DNA from: Stenocarpella maydis
Taxonomy: Eukaryota > Ascomycota > Sordariomycetes > Diaporthales > Diaporthaceae
Reading direction: 5' to 3'
NCBI GenBank assembly: GCA_002270565.1
Contig: NQMI01000097.1
Location: 1-64,000, forward strand
DNA: 64,000 bases
Each line of letters begins with the position of its first letter. Within the stretch, counting starts at the first letter, position 1. Both the position numbers and the translations under genes were made by a program. The notes beneath the pieces were generated by a model, which made no database searches, was not told where the DNA came from, and saw only the letters and a list, made by a program, of their open reading frames with translations. This document shows positions 23,805 to 34,191 of this stretch, piece after piece.

Positions 23805-26563
23805 TCACCAACACATGCATAGGAGGGCACGGAGTCTTTGGCGCTTGCTTCCCGGTTTCTCGCCGTGCTGGCTCGTAACCTCCCCTGTGAGGGGAAGCTT
23901 GAGAATGGCATTGTTTGAACTCCTTGATGAGCCTCTGTTGGTGGATGGCGAATGATCCAATTGGGCCTTGCTCCTGGACCCTCTGGGCTTAGGTATATCG
24001 AGAGTCTGCTGCCGAGGGTCTGCTTCTGTCCGCGATACTGATCGACTTGCACGCCTGTCAGTGTCCATACGGCATTCCGCTATTCCGCAAGCGAGATTCT
24101 GAGTGGGCTGATCTTCCTGGATTCCATGGTGCTGTATATTTGACGGCCCATGTCCAGTGACGCCAAACAAATGCGGCGAGAGTGTCGAAAGATCCGTATC
24201 AGCTCGCTTTGGTTGACTCAGGACCGGCTTCAGACAGTAACTCTGATCAGCTGAGGCTTTCTCGTGAATCGAGCGGAATTTTTCAACGACTTCTTTACAA
24301 TTCGCTCTCTTCTCCGGCCTCATCCGGAGCATCTTGTCTTCTATGAAGTCAAGGACATCTATTATAAATTCAGAGACCTCAGGATCCTCATGTAGTCTTT
24401 GAAATTGCTGGGCGGGTGCGTTAGGATACGTAGAGCTGCTGGAAACATCATTCTTAATCGTGCTCACCAATGCGACTGTTTTCTTGAGCATAGCTTTTTT
24501 CAATATCCTCCCGTTTTCCTGCGCGTTACCGACCACTTTATAGTAGTTGTCACTTTTTATTACCGAGTTGTCTTCAGTGGCACGGCCCTTGGAGAATTGA
24601 TCAAAGGCTTCGTATCCATCGAGATACCAAACGATGAACTCCACTGGTTTCAATGGATGTCAGCTGATGCAAAGTAGCTAATTCGTAGTTGAAATCGCGT
24701 TTTTGATTGTTGCTAATCAGATATATTGGGAATTTTGTAGAAGTTCTGGAACTCGGAACGGGGCTCAAGGTCCCACATATGCTGGTAGAAGTACTTACGC
24801 AGAACACATCCCATGGTCCATATGTCAAAGCTCTGTGAGATGGTCTCCGAGACGTCGTACTCAGGGGCGCTGTACGTTGGTGTCATTGCTATGTTCATGG
24901 GGCTGACCAAGCCTGTTTCGTCTCGGTGAAATTCTGTCAAACCGAAATCTGATATGACAAATATACCCTTGCATGCATTTCGGTCGTCATGGCCTTCGTG
25001 AGCTTGGAACCACAGGATGTTCTCTGGTTTGATGTCTCCGTGACGACCGTTTGTTCGCTTAAGTGCCAGTTCATCAGTCACGCCACCCGTAGCGAGATCA
25101 CTGTCAGGAGGGCATTCGTGTATTGACATCAGGGCCTCTGCGAGCCCAAGCCACTGTTTGCTGAGCCAGACTGCGAACGCATGCGTTCTTGGTATGTCAG
25201 ATGGGAAAGGGTGCCTCTCCCAGTAGTCCCGTAGGTTTCCATCGGCCCACCGGAAGAGCAGGTGGAAGCGGTCTTGGTATTCGTATGTGAGCTCAAGCCT
25301 CATTAGATGAGGATGGTTCTGCTCGCTTAGCCGCTTCAATGTTGCAACCTCTTGCTTGAACATCTCAGTGGTTCGATGGCTGGGCTTAAGGCGCTTCACC
25401 GCGAAGTAAGGGTTCTCGCTCTGCATATCACGGGCCACATTAGCTATGGGTCACCGCTAATAATGGGCTCAGAGGAGTTTGGAGTGGTCGAGCCTTACAG
25501 ATGAATGAGAATGATGAGCAGGATGAATGCGAACGCGCCACACCTCCGAGTTGCCCGACGAGATCATATCTCCTATTCCCTCTCCCTCAAAATCCTCAGT
25601 GAATGGGAGAACATCGTAATCACCCAAGGCGTAATGAAGAGGACGCATGGGTTGACCGGTGGTGGGTGTGACTTGGAAGAATGGGGCTTGGTACTCCCAT
25701 TGGTATTGCTGAAACAACTCTCTTTCAAAAGATCCCCATTTGGGAATGCTGAAACATTTGACAGACGCCCTGTTTCCTTGCCTCGTTCTTCGGAACACTG
25801 GCTCTTCGCCAGAGTTTGGGAAGCAAAAAGGGAGATTACAGTCGTAGAGGTTCTCGTCGATGAAGTGAATTATCCGAGGTGTCATGTTTATTCGGACCAA
25901 AGTCGCGAAGATCTTCCTTCGAGACGTAAGCGACGAGTCCGCAAGGCTGACCTCATCATAGACTTGGTGAGCAAGCCGATGTAAGTCCTCTTCCGACCGA
26001 TTCGGATATTGGGAATGCAACTCCTTGAAGATGGCTTGGTAGGTAAATATCTTGTCCATCTCGTTGAAGGGAAGAAACTTTCTTCCTTGTCTCGAAGATG
26101 AGACTTCGAGTGCATCCAATATTCGGGTTTCCAGGCTGGCCCCATCGTCTGCTTCTGACTGAAATGGCGAGTCGCCAGCCAGTGACTGTTCTCGCAAACT
26201 CGTGGCCTTTGATGCAGATATGTCATCTCTCGCATCTGTTCCGGGTGGGAGGAAATTATAACCGTCGTCTCTGAAAAGTTGCTCCCTGTCTGCGACGGCT
26301 GCGTATGATGCGTTCCATTGCCGACTCTGGCGCAGCTGTCCAGAATCACCGCCGTCATACACTGCACTGCTGTTTCCGCTTTCGGAACTTGGGGAGCGGA
26401 TATCTCCCGTCTCGGTCATTAAATTCAGCCCTTCAGACCATGCAGTGATTGGGCGGCTGTCTGAGCCCTGCCAGGGTTCAGTGATCAGTCGAGCAACAAG
26501 AGTAAAAGTCCATAATTCCATAGACAATACAAGACTTACATTGAGAAACCGGGCTGGTGCCAT
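23805..26563 (-). CDS. Fungal Ser/Thr-type protein kinase with long N-terminal extension
   Basis: The four-exon model is 26563-26540, 26467-25499, 25420-24799 and 24643-23805; it is 817 aa and in frame at every junction (donors GTAAGT, GTAAGG, GTAAGT; the third intron has a GCTGAC branch site). The kinase domain covers about residues 300-620. The glycine loop is degenerate (MISSGNSEVWRV), the lysine is in FAVKRL, the catalytic loop is HGDIKPEN (HGD in place of HRD), the magnesium site is SDFG and the activation segment ends TYSAPEYD. TMGCVLLEFIVWYL spans the third splice. The ~300-residue N-terminus (DKIFTYQAIFKEL, PRIIHFIDENLYD) is the kind seen on fungus-specific kinases of unknown role. 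The C-terminus is polar and Ser/Arg-rich, probably disordered. Substrate and pathway cannot be inferred. It is transcribed divergently from 27375. Confidence 0.85.
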
Positions 26564-27374
26564 ACCCACTAGGCGACTTGAACGAAGGGCCCTTGGTCTG
26601 ATCTACTGGTCCACGTTTGCTCGGTTTGGGCCTCAATGCTTCTTCAAGGACCAAAATATGCCCTGTCAAAATAGGCCAAGGGATTGGGTCTCAGATCGTA
26701 GCGAGTGATTCTCATCATAACAGGGTAGATATTGCGGGCTTGAAGCTCTTTAAGGATAAAATTGGCCATAGAATCAGAACAGTCTGACCATGGATATCCG
26801 CCAAAGTAGCTGTGTCTTCTGATGAAGTGTAGTAAATTCAAATGTGGGATCCTTCCATTAACACAGATTCTGCCTTTCGACGTGCTGCAGGGTGTCCTTC
26901 CGGGTGTGGACAGAAAGCCTCCCCTCGCTAGGAAGTAGACAAATACGTCTTGTACGCTGAATTTCCATAGTGACTTGTCGGCTCTGAAGTGCTGCCGTGA
27001 GTACTTTTGGGAAAATGCTGCATGAGCATGGGCAGACCGAACACGTCGCAGTTTGGTGGAAATTGGGCCACAGCAATACCGTACAACAGTGTAGTTCCGA
27101 AATTTGATATGTCACGTTCCACAGCATGCACCGCCAGACCGCTGATCTAGGCCCGAATCACACGTAAGTATGCCCACCATTCCCCTCCCTGGAGCCGGCT
27201 CCTGTTCCTAGCTTTCCATCAAGCATCGGTTCAGCAGAGGACGTGACAGTAGAGCCTCATTCGCTACCCTAGGGTAGGTAGCTAAGATAAGCGTAAGATG
27301 GAGTAAGTTGAAAAACATTTTTGATGCCTGCATGCAGGGAGATGCGTTAGCTTATGCTCTCTCTCAGGGACACT
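26564..27374. other. Divergent promoter region of kinase and small-protein gene
   Basis: An 811-bp normal-composition spacer. It contains the palindromic CCCTAGGGTAGGTAG at 27267-27282, a word related to CCTAGGTAG motifs in other spacers here. Short minus-strand frames at 26644-27131 could belong to an upstream exon or a relic, but no splice-consistent model was found. Confidence 0.4.
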
Positions 27375-27889
27375 ATGCCTCGCGGACAGCCCAAGACGCG
27401 ACGCAGTCGCCAACCACCAAGCCAGATCATCGACGGCCGGATGATAGACCCCCAAAAGCTGCATGACAAACTTGTTCAGAGGTTTGGCCTTGGTAACTAT
27501 CAGATAGAGGTACGTACTCAGCTAGGCTTTCATCCAGTCTAATCCAGAAAAATATACTGATTCTGCGACAGATGCGCCATAACAAGTTCATCTTGGTCTC
27601 CTGGGCTCCCTTGACACAGGTAAGGAACACAGCATGTCGTCAGCAGGCGTTGGGGTTCCAACAACCTGACACCAGATTCCACAGAACGAAATCCTCGAAT
27701 GTCGGTACTGGCGATGACCACATCACGACCATAAAAGACGCCCAAAATTTTGCGGCAAAGCTTGATGAGCAGGTCATACTTCTTGTCCAGACTATAGGGA
27801 ATTTGCGTCCTGTTGCTCGTCCGCACACATTCCCGGACCAGCACTGTCAACAACAACTATCTACCTTGTTCAGCATCTCACACGAATAA
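27375..27889 (+). CDS. Small protein of unknown family, paralog 1 (FGxGN...EMRHN)
   Basis: Exon 1 is 27375-27509 (45 codons, ending FGLGNYQIE). A 62-nt intron follows (GTACGT...GCGACAG). Exon 2 starts 27572 with MRHNKFIL and is open to the stop at 27889, giving about 150 aa. A second donor, CAG|GTAAGG at 27616/27617, makes a third exon possible, so the C-terminal part is uncertain. It shares exon structure and the FGxGx...E|MRHN junction with the gene at 28772. The N-terminus is basic (KTRRSRQ), with no signal peptide or membrane segment. Function unknown. Confidence 0.55.
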
Positions 27890-28771
27890 AGGACCTCAGG
27901 CCAACCTGCTGTCAGCTCGGGATCTCATGCTGCACATCAGTGATATGGTACCAAAAGAAAATGCTCCAACCACATTTGAGATCTTACAGCACCATCATAT
28001 AATTGCTTTGTATTTGATGGACAGATTTTTATCTAATTTACAATTCTGCCGCCCTTCTTTTCCGACTAACGGTATGCATGTGGAACAATGTCTGACAACA
28101 AATATGGCGTTTCCAACACATCCGATACCTGGGTGGATCGAGGTAGCCAAGTGCACAAATTTCGAGTCTGACAGGCCGAGCCACTCTGAGACATGCTGAT
28201 GTAAGCAAAGAGTACACCATCTCATCAGTTTTTCCACATTCCAACGTTTGTATGCACAAGGAGGATGGTGATGCCGCCTCAACAGACTGCCAGACTGCAT
28301 GTTATCATTGAGGCGTTCCAGGTTGGGCTACCTGTTAATTGAAATGAGCCCGCCCACACCTGCATATCCTCTCCTAACCGATCAGGTTACTTCATGTCGT
28401 ACTGTAATACAGCAAGGGGGCGGGAAGAGCTTGAAAGTGGAAAAACTCGACAGGGCTGTCTAAGCCCCACTTTATCGCCGCAGCCCCCCCTGCATGACCT
28501 TCACCCCCGAGCATTCAGCCCTTTCGGTCGGGGTACCTAGGTGCCTACCTAAGTAGATAGGTAAGTTGACCATATATCCCCCCCCCCTCGGTGGAGTACT
28601 CACCAGAATCAAGGAACTGTCTTGCCTCCAGCTAGATCCTGGGATAAAAGCTTCCTTTGCTCAAGAAGCACTCAGTGTTGATCCGATAGCCCGCAAGTCA
28701 TTGCTCAAGTGAACCCACTCTCAACATTGCTTATTTCCCAGGACACCACAAACCTCCTTCTCACAAACCCA
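27890..28771. other. Intergenic spacer between the two small-protein genes
   Basis: No gene is supported. The spacer contains TACCTAGGTGCCTACCTAAG with AGATAGGTAAG (about 28537-28565) and a 10-C run near 28579-28588. Frames at 27813-28300 on both strands overlap each other and lack family features. Confidence 0.4.
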
Positions 28772-29166
28772 ATGGCGGACACAGATGCAGGCGAGACGCA
28801 TGGCGATCAACTCACAATCGAACGTTCAGTGCCCGTCAAGTATGTTTTGGACCCGCGATTGCTCACGCAAGATCTGGGAAGACTATTTGGAGAAGGAAAA
28901 TTTGCAGTAGAGGTCAGCCAATGCCAAGAGATAGAACTCAACATCTCCGAGCTTACCCGGTAAGCGCAACAGATGCGTCACAATTGCTATCAAATCAAAA
29001 CTTCGAAAGAGTTCAAGCTGGTAAGTTCGTACGTCTTGGTGACGATACCTCACGCACTACGCTGACAGTTCAGGCCGACCTGGTCCAGTCATGTCCAAGC
29101 CTCCGGAGGGTACCATCAAACGCGTCCGGACGCCTAAGTTTCAAGCAGGGAGTAAAGGCTCATTAA
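28772..29166 (+). CDS. Small protein of unknown family, paralog 2 (FGEGK...EMRHN)
   Basis: The model is 28772-28912 (47 codons, ending FGEGKFAVE), 28973-29020 (MRHNCYQIKTSKEFKL) and 29074-29166 (ADLVQSCP... to TAA), about 93 aa. Intron 1 has a GTCAGC donor and intron 2 GTAAGT. An alternative acceptor at 29068 would give a different, shorter tail. Intron 1 sits at the same place and phase as in paralog 1, directly before Met-Arg-His-Asn, which supports common descent. Residues 24-47 (VKYVLDPRLL...) align with IIDGRMIDPQ... of paralog 1. Function unknown. Confidence 0.55.
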
Positions 29167-29737
29167 GAATTTTTTGGTGTTACACGCTCCCCTCAGAGCT
29201 AGGTAACTGCAGTTATGGGCGTTATTTCAATACTTATTATTTAGGGATTGGTGTTGAGCAATCAAGCAGTTTCATACTTCCTATTTCATTTTCCCGCTCC
29301 AAGTACTACACAGTGACTCTCCTCTGCATCCAGAACACCGTGAGCAAAAAGTAGCGGGATCTTTTTTGATTCTCGCTCCGCTTAAAGACACGTGCCATGA
29401 ACAAGGAGGGCCCCTGCCAGGTCATCTTTCACCGCCACCGCTCGAGATGATCTGGTTCTCCAGTGATTTGGTTCTCCTGTTTCTTAACTTTCCTTTGCAG
29501 CTTATCTGAGGTTTATGGGTGATAACATGGTACACATGGCATTTAGTTCCAGCATAGAATGCAAAGCTAACTTCACAGACATGAAGACATAGCGACTCAC
29601 TGGCAAAAATATAGTTACAATATTTGAGAAAGACATCGTTTATCGCATTTAAGAAGTAATAAGTATGCCGTAATGACTTTGAGTCCTGAAAATGCTTGCA
29701 CCTGACGACCCCCGGTAAGAGAACTCCTTCAACATCA
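29167..29737. other. Intergenic, convergent 3' regions
   Basis: It separates the small-protein gene (plus) from the secreted protein gene (minus), both ending here. Frames at 29091-29354 and 29422-29814 look like shadows or untranslated sequence. Confidence 0.4.
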
Positions 29738-30799
29738 TTAAGCAGCACCAGGCGTGACAGTGACGAAGACGGTAGAGCAGGGCTCGTACGTCGCAGTGAC
29801 TGCTGGAAATCCATCGGCTACTATGGGTGTGGTCGGGCTCGTGGTAGGGGTGACTTTGGATGAGGTCGCGCTTATGGTGCTGGAGGTTAGACTCGTGGAA
29901 GAAGTCAGGCTCGTGGTGCTTGTCAGACTTGCCGTGCTTGACGGGAGAGCAGTGGCCGAGGGTGGAGCTGCGGTGCCCGTTCCAAGTTCGAAAACCTCGT
30001 ATTGGGTCGCCAGCTGGCTTTGGATGGCCCTCTGATCCACAGGGATGGAATCGTCTACGACGATTGCGTGTGAGATCGTGCCACCTCGATTGACATGCAC
30101 TTCAGCGCACGCTGTGTAAAACTCCACGGAGCTTTTTGGCATGTTTGGCCAGAGGGGCCAGTCCCAAACCCAGTACAGCACAAGACCATCCGTATCAATG
30201 TCCTCGGGGATTTGAACGTCTGTTTGGCAGTTTACAGAGCTGAGGTTGTTGGCAGCAGCCTTGCGATGAGCGTTGATGGGTGAGGGATTGCCACCCTGGT
30301 TTTGAAAGCACGCGTTATCATCGAAAAAATGAGAGGCTATCAGTCGTCCAGATTCCAGAGAGTTGTCTACTGTCCAGTTTCCGTGCACCTCGTAGAATCT
30401 CTCATCCCGCTGGCTTGTGGAGGCGTAGACGTAGACGTTTCCCGACCGGTAGGGTTTGCCCTCGGGCACTTGAGGCTGCGAGACGTGCCCGTTCTCTTGG
30501 TATGTTAGGGCGATCCAAGAGCCCGCCGAGACGTTGAGGCGTGGAAATTTTGGATCGGCATAGCCGTTTGCAACCTGCTGGCTGGGATGGCAGAGGGGGG
30601 TTGTGGAGTCTTTCGTTAGGATCTTGTGCACCATTGCGTCGTCGGAAAAGGAGGGATCGTTCCTTGCGACGAATCCGCGAGAGTAGCCAAGTGTGGGGCT
30701 GAAGGAGCCGTTTGACGTGATGGACCGCAATGCTTCAAGCCAGGTGTGCGCAAAAGCACCTGAGAAGAGGAGGAGGAAAAGGTGTGGCTTTCCCATCAT
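29738..30799 (-). CDS. Secreted DUF7492-like protein with N-terminal His and Ser/Thr-rich tail
   Basis: A single 353-aa exon. A signal peptide (GKPHLFLLLFSGAFA) is predicted to be cut before HTWLEAL, which would leave a mature N-terminal histidine. The body has a conserved-looking core (GYSRGFVAR, MVHKILT, PRLNVSAGSWIALTYQENG, YRSGNVYVYA, GLVLYWVWDWP) and several Cys. Residues ~280-330 are an STSLTSS-type Ser/Thr-rich stretch likely to be O-glycosylated, followed by EPCSTVFVTVTP. The architecture matches fungal DUF7492 proteins as I recall them. The amino-terminal His, the Trp/Tyr-rich core and the Thr-rich tail resemble secreted copper monooxygenase-like proteins, but no activity is shown. 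MMGK gives two adjacent ATGs and either may be used. Confidence 0.75.
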   Translation of the reverse strand: MMGKPHLFLLLFSGAFAHTWLEALRSITSNGSFSPTLGYSRGFVARNDPSFSDDAMVHKILTKDSTTPLCHPSQQVANGYADPKFPRLNVSAGSWIALTYQENGHVSQPQVPEGKPYRSGNVYVYASTSQRDERFYEVHGNWTVDNSLESGRLIASHFFDDNACFQNQGGNPSPINAHRKAAANNLSSVNCQTDVQIPEDIDTDGLVLYWVWDWPLWPNMPKSSVEFYTACAEVHVNRGGTISHAIVVDDSIPVDQRAIQSQLATQYEVFELGTGTAAPPSATALPSSTASLTSTTSLTSSTSLTSSTISATSSKVTPTTSPTTPIVADGFPAVTATYEPCSTVFVTVTPGAA

Positions 30800-33700
30800 T
30801 GATGATGTTTATTTCGACTTTGTGGGAGAGTATCGAATGTGTAAAGCAGCTCTTGCTGTGACGAGTAGTTTGGTCTTTCTTGAGAAATTGTTCGTGATCC
30901 GTGAGGAAATGTTGGGCAGTGTAAAATTTTAACGTGACACGATGCTTCTAGATGGGAGCCCAGGGTCCTATTAAATGGACCGAGAAGCGGCCCAATAGCA
31001 ACAAAGCTATTGGTCCATGAATAGATCAGCTCTATGGGAACAATGGCATTGCGGCTCGGGAGGCGCCACACTTGAATAAGCACTGGCATTGTCAGTGGGC
31101 TTCAGTCACAATTTTGGTTTGTGCGTGGTCCTTAGAGGCGCTTGTTTATGTGGCGCATTGAATGGTGGCAGTCACTGCCCTTCAATCACTGCACACTCCA
31201 AGGAGCGCCTGCAGCATGCTTTACAGCTATTATAGCCTTCTCGCCTCTTCAGTACGTACCGAGGTAGGCAGCTCAGTGCAATCTAATTCTGCCCTTGATA
31301 CTTAGTTACACCGCCGAATTTTTCCAGGTTGCAACCAGGGCTAATCCTTTGCACACACCTATTGTCTGGTCTTTTACAATGCAGACAGTCACTCAAAAAT
31401 TCCATTCATGTAGTGTTAACGAAGGAGACCCCCCCCCGAGGTCCATAATCACATAATGGGAATTTGCAAGATTCACAAAAGCACCCAGCCCTAAATACAG
31501 CTACTTGAGACCTCCGTGCCAGTGAAGGACCAGATCTGTTTCGAGTTTCACAGAATGCTTTGCCAGCTGCTACGGTGAGAACATGGTTTCTGTGCGGGAA
31601 GCATAGTGTAGCAGAAAGCTCTACATTCCTGCATTTCAGAGCTCATCGATTGATCACAATCATACTTTATTTCCCATTTATCTACCATCTGCGGTATCCA
31701 GCAGCTTTTTTTCCTGACCAGTGACCAGAACCATGCCTGGGAAAGTGCTTGAAATGTTACTAAATGATCTAACGAGGGGCAACATTTCCAAATCCGAAAG
31801 CAAGATTCCTTGGCTCCAGCCCTAAAGTACCAAAAGCAAATATGAAGAACAAACCCAGATCTAATTATACCTACATAGGTAGGATCTCCAGTATTGATAA
31901 TGGCGTCATTATTTCTCTTTAATCAGGGTAAATTTCAATCTTGTCCGCTAAATTCTCTTCTCAGTTGTCTCCCGGTGGAAACCCTCTTGCTATACTTTTT
32001 TCTTTTAGCGAGCTCAGTGACACCCGACTACCTGAGAACGGTGGCTGGGGAACATGGTGGGCATGCCAGTAATGGTCAATCTCCATTGGCTCGGCTCCCC
32101 AGAATCAATATTCATGAACCAGAAACTTCCCTCGTTCACGATCTGGGTCTCGTCATCGATGAGGTACCTTCCCTCGCCGTAAGCCTCCTGAAGCAGCGCA
32201 AGGAAGGCTGAAAATGGACCGCTTATTCAGGTACAGTACTTTGAGATACTCCAATCTGTCACGGATGATTCCCGCACTCAGCTGAGCACAACTGGAGAAT
32301 CACAACTGGAGAATGTATACAGCCTGTGCTGCGCATCGGACGTCTGCTTAAATTTGGTGGCCTGAGAGCTAGCCACCCAGGTACCCAGTTCATAGTGTAA
32401 TTAGCCCTGATCTTCTAAAGTTGGATCAAGAGTAAGTAGTTACTGGCGGGCAATATTCCCAGGCTGCTCTCGTTGTTTGTCACTTGATCGTCAGGAGATT
32501 GCTTTGCTATAGTACTTTTGATGCTACATATGTACGTGGGGTTCACGGAGTTGTCACCCCTTTTGCCGGCAGATAGATTCATTCTTAGGCAGTTCGAAGT
32601 ACTTTGAGCCATTTGGATGAGGTGAATATTCTCAAGATACTGACAGCGATGGTGATTTACCTCAGGCGCTAGCTTAGCTTCATTAGATCCCGAGGGTCGA
32701 GTCGCAAAGTCAATGGCTCCTTTCCTACCCTACAGAGCCTCCCAAGTTGTCGTTACGTGGGTAGTAACAGTAAGTAAACATTGCCAACAACATGGCCATC
32801 TGCCACTCCAGCAAGCAGCAACGTTCAGGATGTAAGGTTTCCGCTAGTGATGGTGTCCTGATGTCTGTGTTAATCAAAGAAAGCCTCATGCGCCAACAAC
32901 CAATTAACTTGCACAGTCAGGCGTTGTCAAATGCAACCGTAGATTTATCTTAATTCGTTCAATATGATCACCCAGGGCCTGCATCTGATCTGAGGCAGCA
33001 TAACACCGGTACGACACTCGCCTCCTACCAAGGTCTCAGTTTCGACCCAATCATCTCATACAAGCATTAGACCTCGGCATTGTATCCATTAAAAATTTCC
33101 GCTTGCTTTGTCCCTCAAAATGAGTGAAGAGATCCTGATTTGAACTGCCGGCTTTCTGTCATGACCACTTTAGGAAATCAATCGAATCGCCAGCCATTGA
33201 AACACCATGCCTAACTCACAAGTCTCATTTCCTGAGACTCTTTCAGCTCTTGCTATTGTTCCTACTCATGTTGGGCCGGATTCTTTGATGTTAATCAACG
33301 ATCATTGGCTGCGCAGCTGGTACTTTGCCATGCCGACTAAACGGTCTGCCTGTTCAAGGACCAGCAGATTGATCGCTCTGAGGAGAGCTTCACATTACTC
33401 ATCGATTGTCGACTGACATATTAGACTTCTCGGCTTGCATATTTTGATACTGATGTGTGACTAGGGTCGTTGCCTGCCAGGCCGCTGATTGCACCGTGGT
33501 CGTCAGGGGGCTGTGAACTGACGATCCATCCGCACTGATGACGATCCCAGAAACGAAATGTCATGTTCAGACATAGCGGAGGATTTCAAAGCGCAACGTG
33601 CACTCCTTTGTTTCGAAACCGGTTCCCGCCAATCAAGAATCACCCCACAGTATCTGGCGAATGTGAAGTTTTATGCATGTCATATTTAAGGTTATACTTC

Positions 33701-34191
33701 ACGGCAGATAACCTGCGTCTCACAGTACGCTCGGCCCCAACACAACGCCCCTTGGCGGGGCCGTTGCACCTGGGACCGATGTTAGCGGAGTGCATACTGC
33801 TCCATCATTGGATGCCGGCTACCCAGGGCCTCTGACAGCAACGGGGCTATGTGCTCGCCCGGACGCTGTCCGATGGTTGGGCATGGAGCACTCCGTGTTT
33901 TCAAATAAAAGTCAACTGTTCTTCACTGGATGCGTGCCGCGCCCAGCGCACCGCCCCCGGACGTCGTTATGTTTTGCGGAGTTGATATGCGACAGGACGA
34001 CCTCCTTGAGAACTCTGCCGAACCACATCCTACTGTACTAGCACGGAAGCGTGAAAATCCTGAGGCTACGTGAATTGGGCCATGAGGCCGGCAGACCACT
34101 GCCACATTGTATATACTCGAGTCTCGCCGGTTCGCATCGATCCTTATTTTCGTTTCACAAGCTCTTCGTCCAAGGGAAACAGCCGCACACC
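30800..34191. other. Long intergenic region
   Basis: These 3.4 kb of normal composition have no complete gene. They contain CTAGG/GTAGG-type words (ACCGAGGTAGGCAG near 31258, CATAGGTAGGAT near 31873), an 8-C run near 31429 and one orphan coding-like segment at 32017-32212. Other frames (31894-32211, 33207-33416, 33563-34041) are short and family-less. Confidence 0.4.
32017..32212 (-). pseudogene. Orphan coding-like exon
   Basis: After a TTTTCAG acceptor the minus strand is open and protein-like: FLALLQEAYGEGRYLIDDET, then EGSFWFMNIDSGEPSQWRLT and GMPTMFPSHRSQ, followed by a CAG|GTAGTC possible donor. No adjoining exon could be connected on either side. It may be an exon of an unresolved gene or the relic of one. 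Family not recognised. Confidence 0.3.

Noticed and set aside
29754..30537. Plus-strand Val/Leu/Arg-rich frames opposite the DUF7492-like gene
   Set aside because: They are shadow frames of the Ser/Thr-rich minus-strand repeat.
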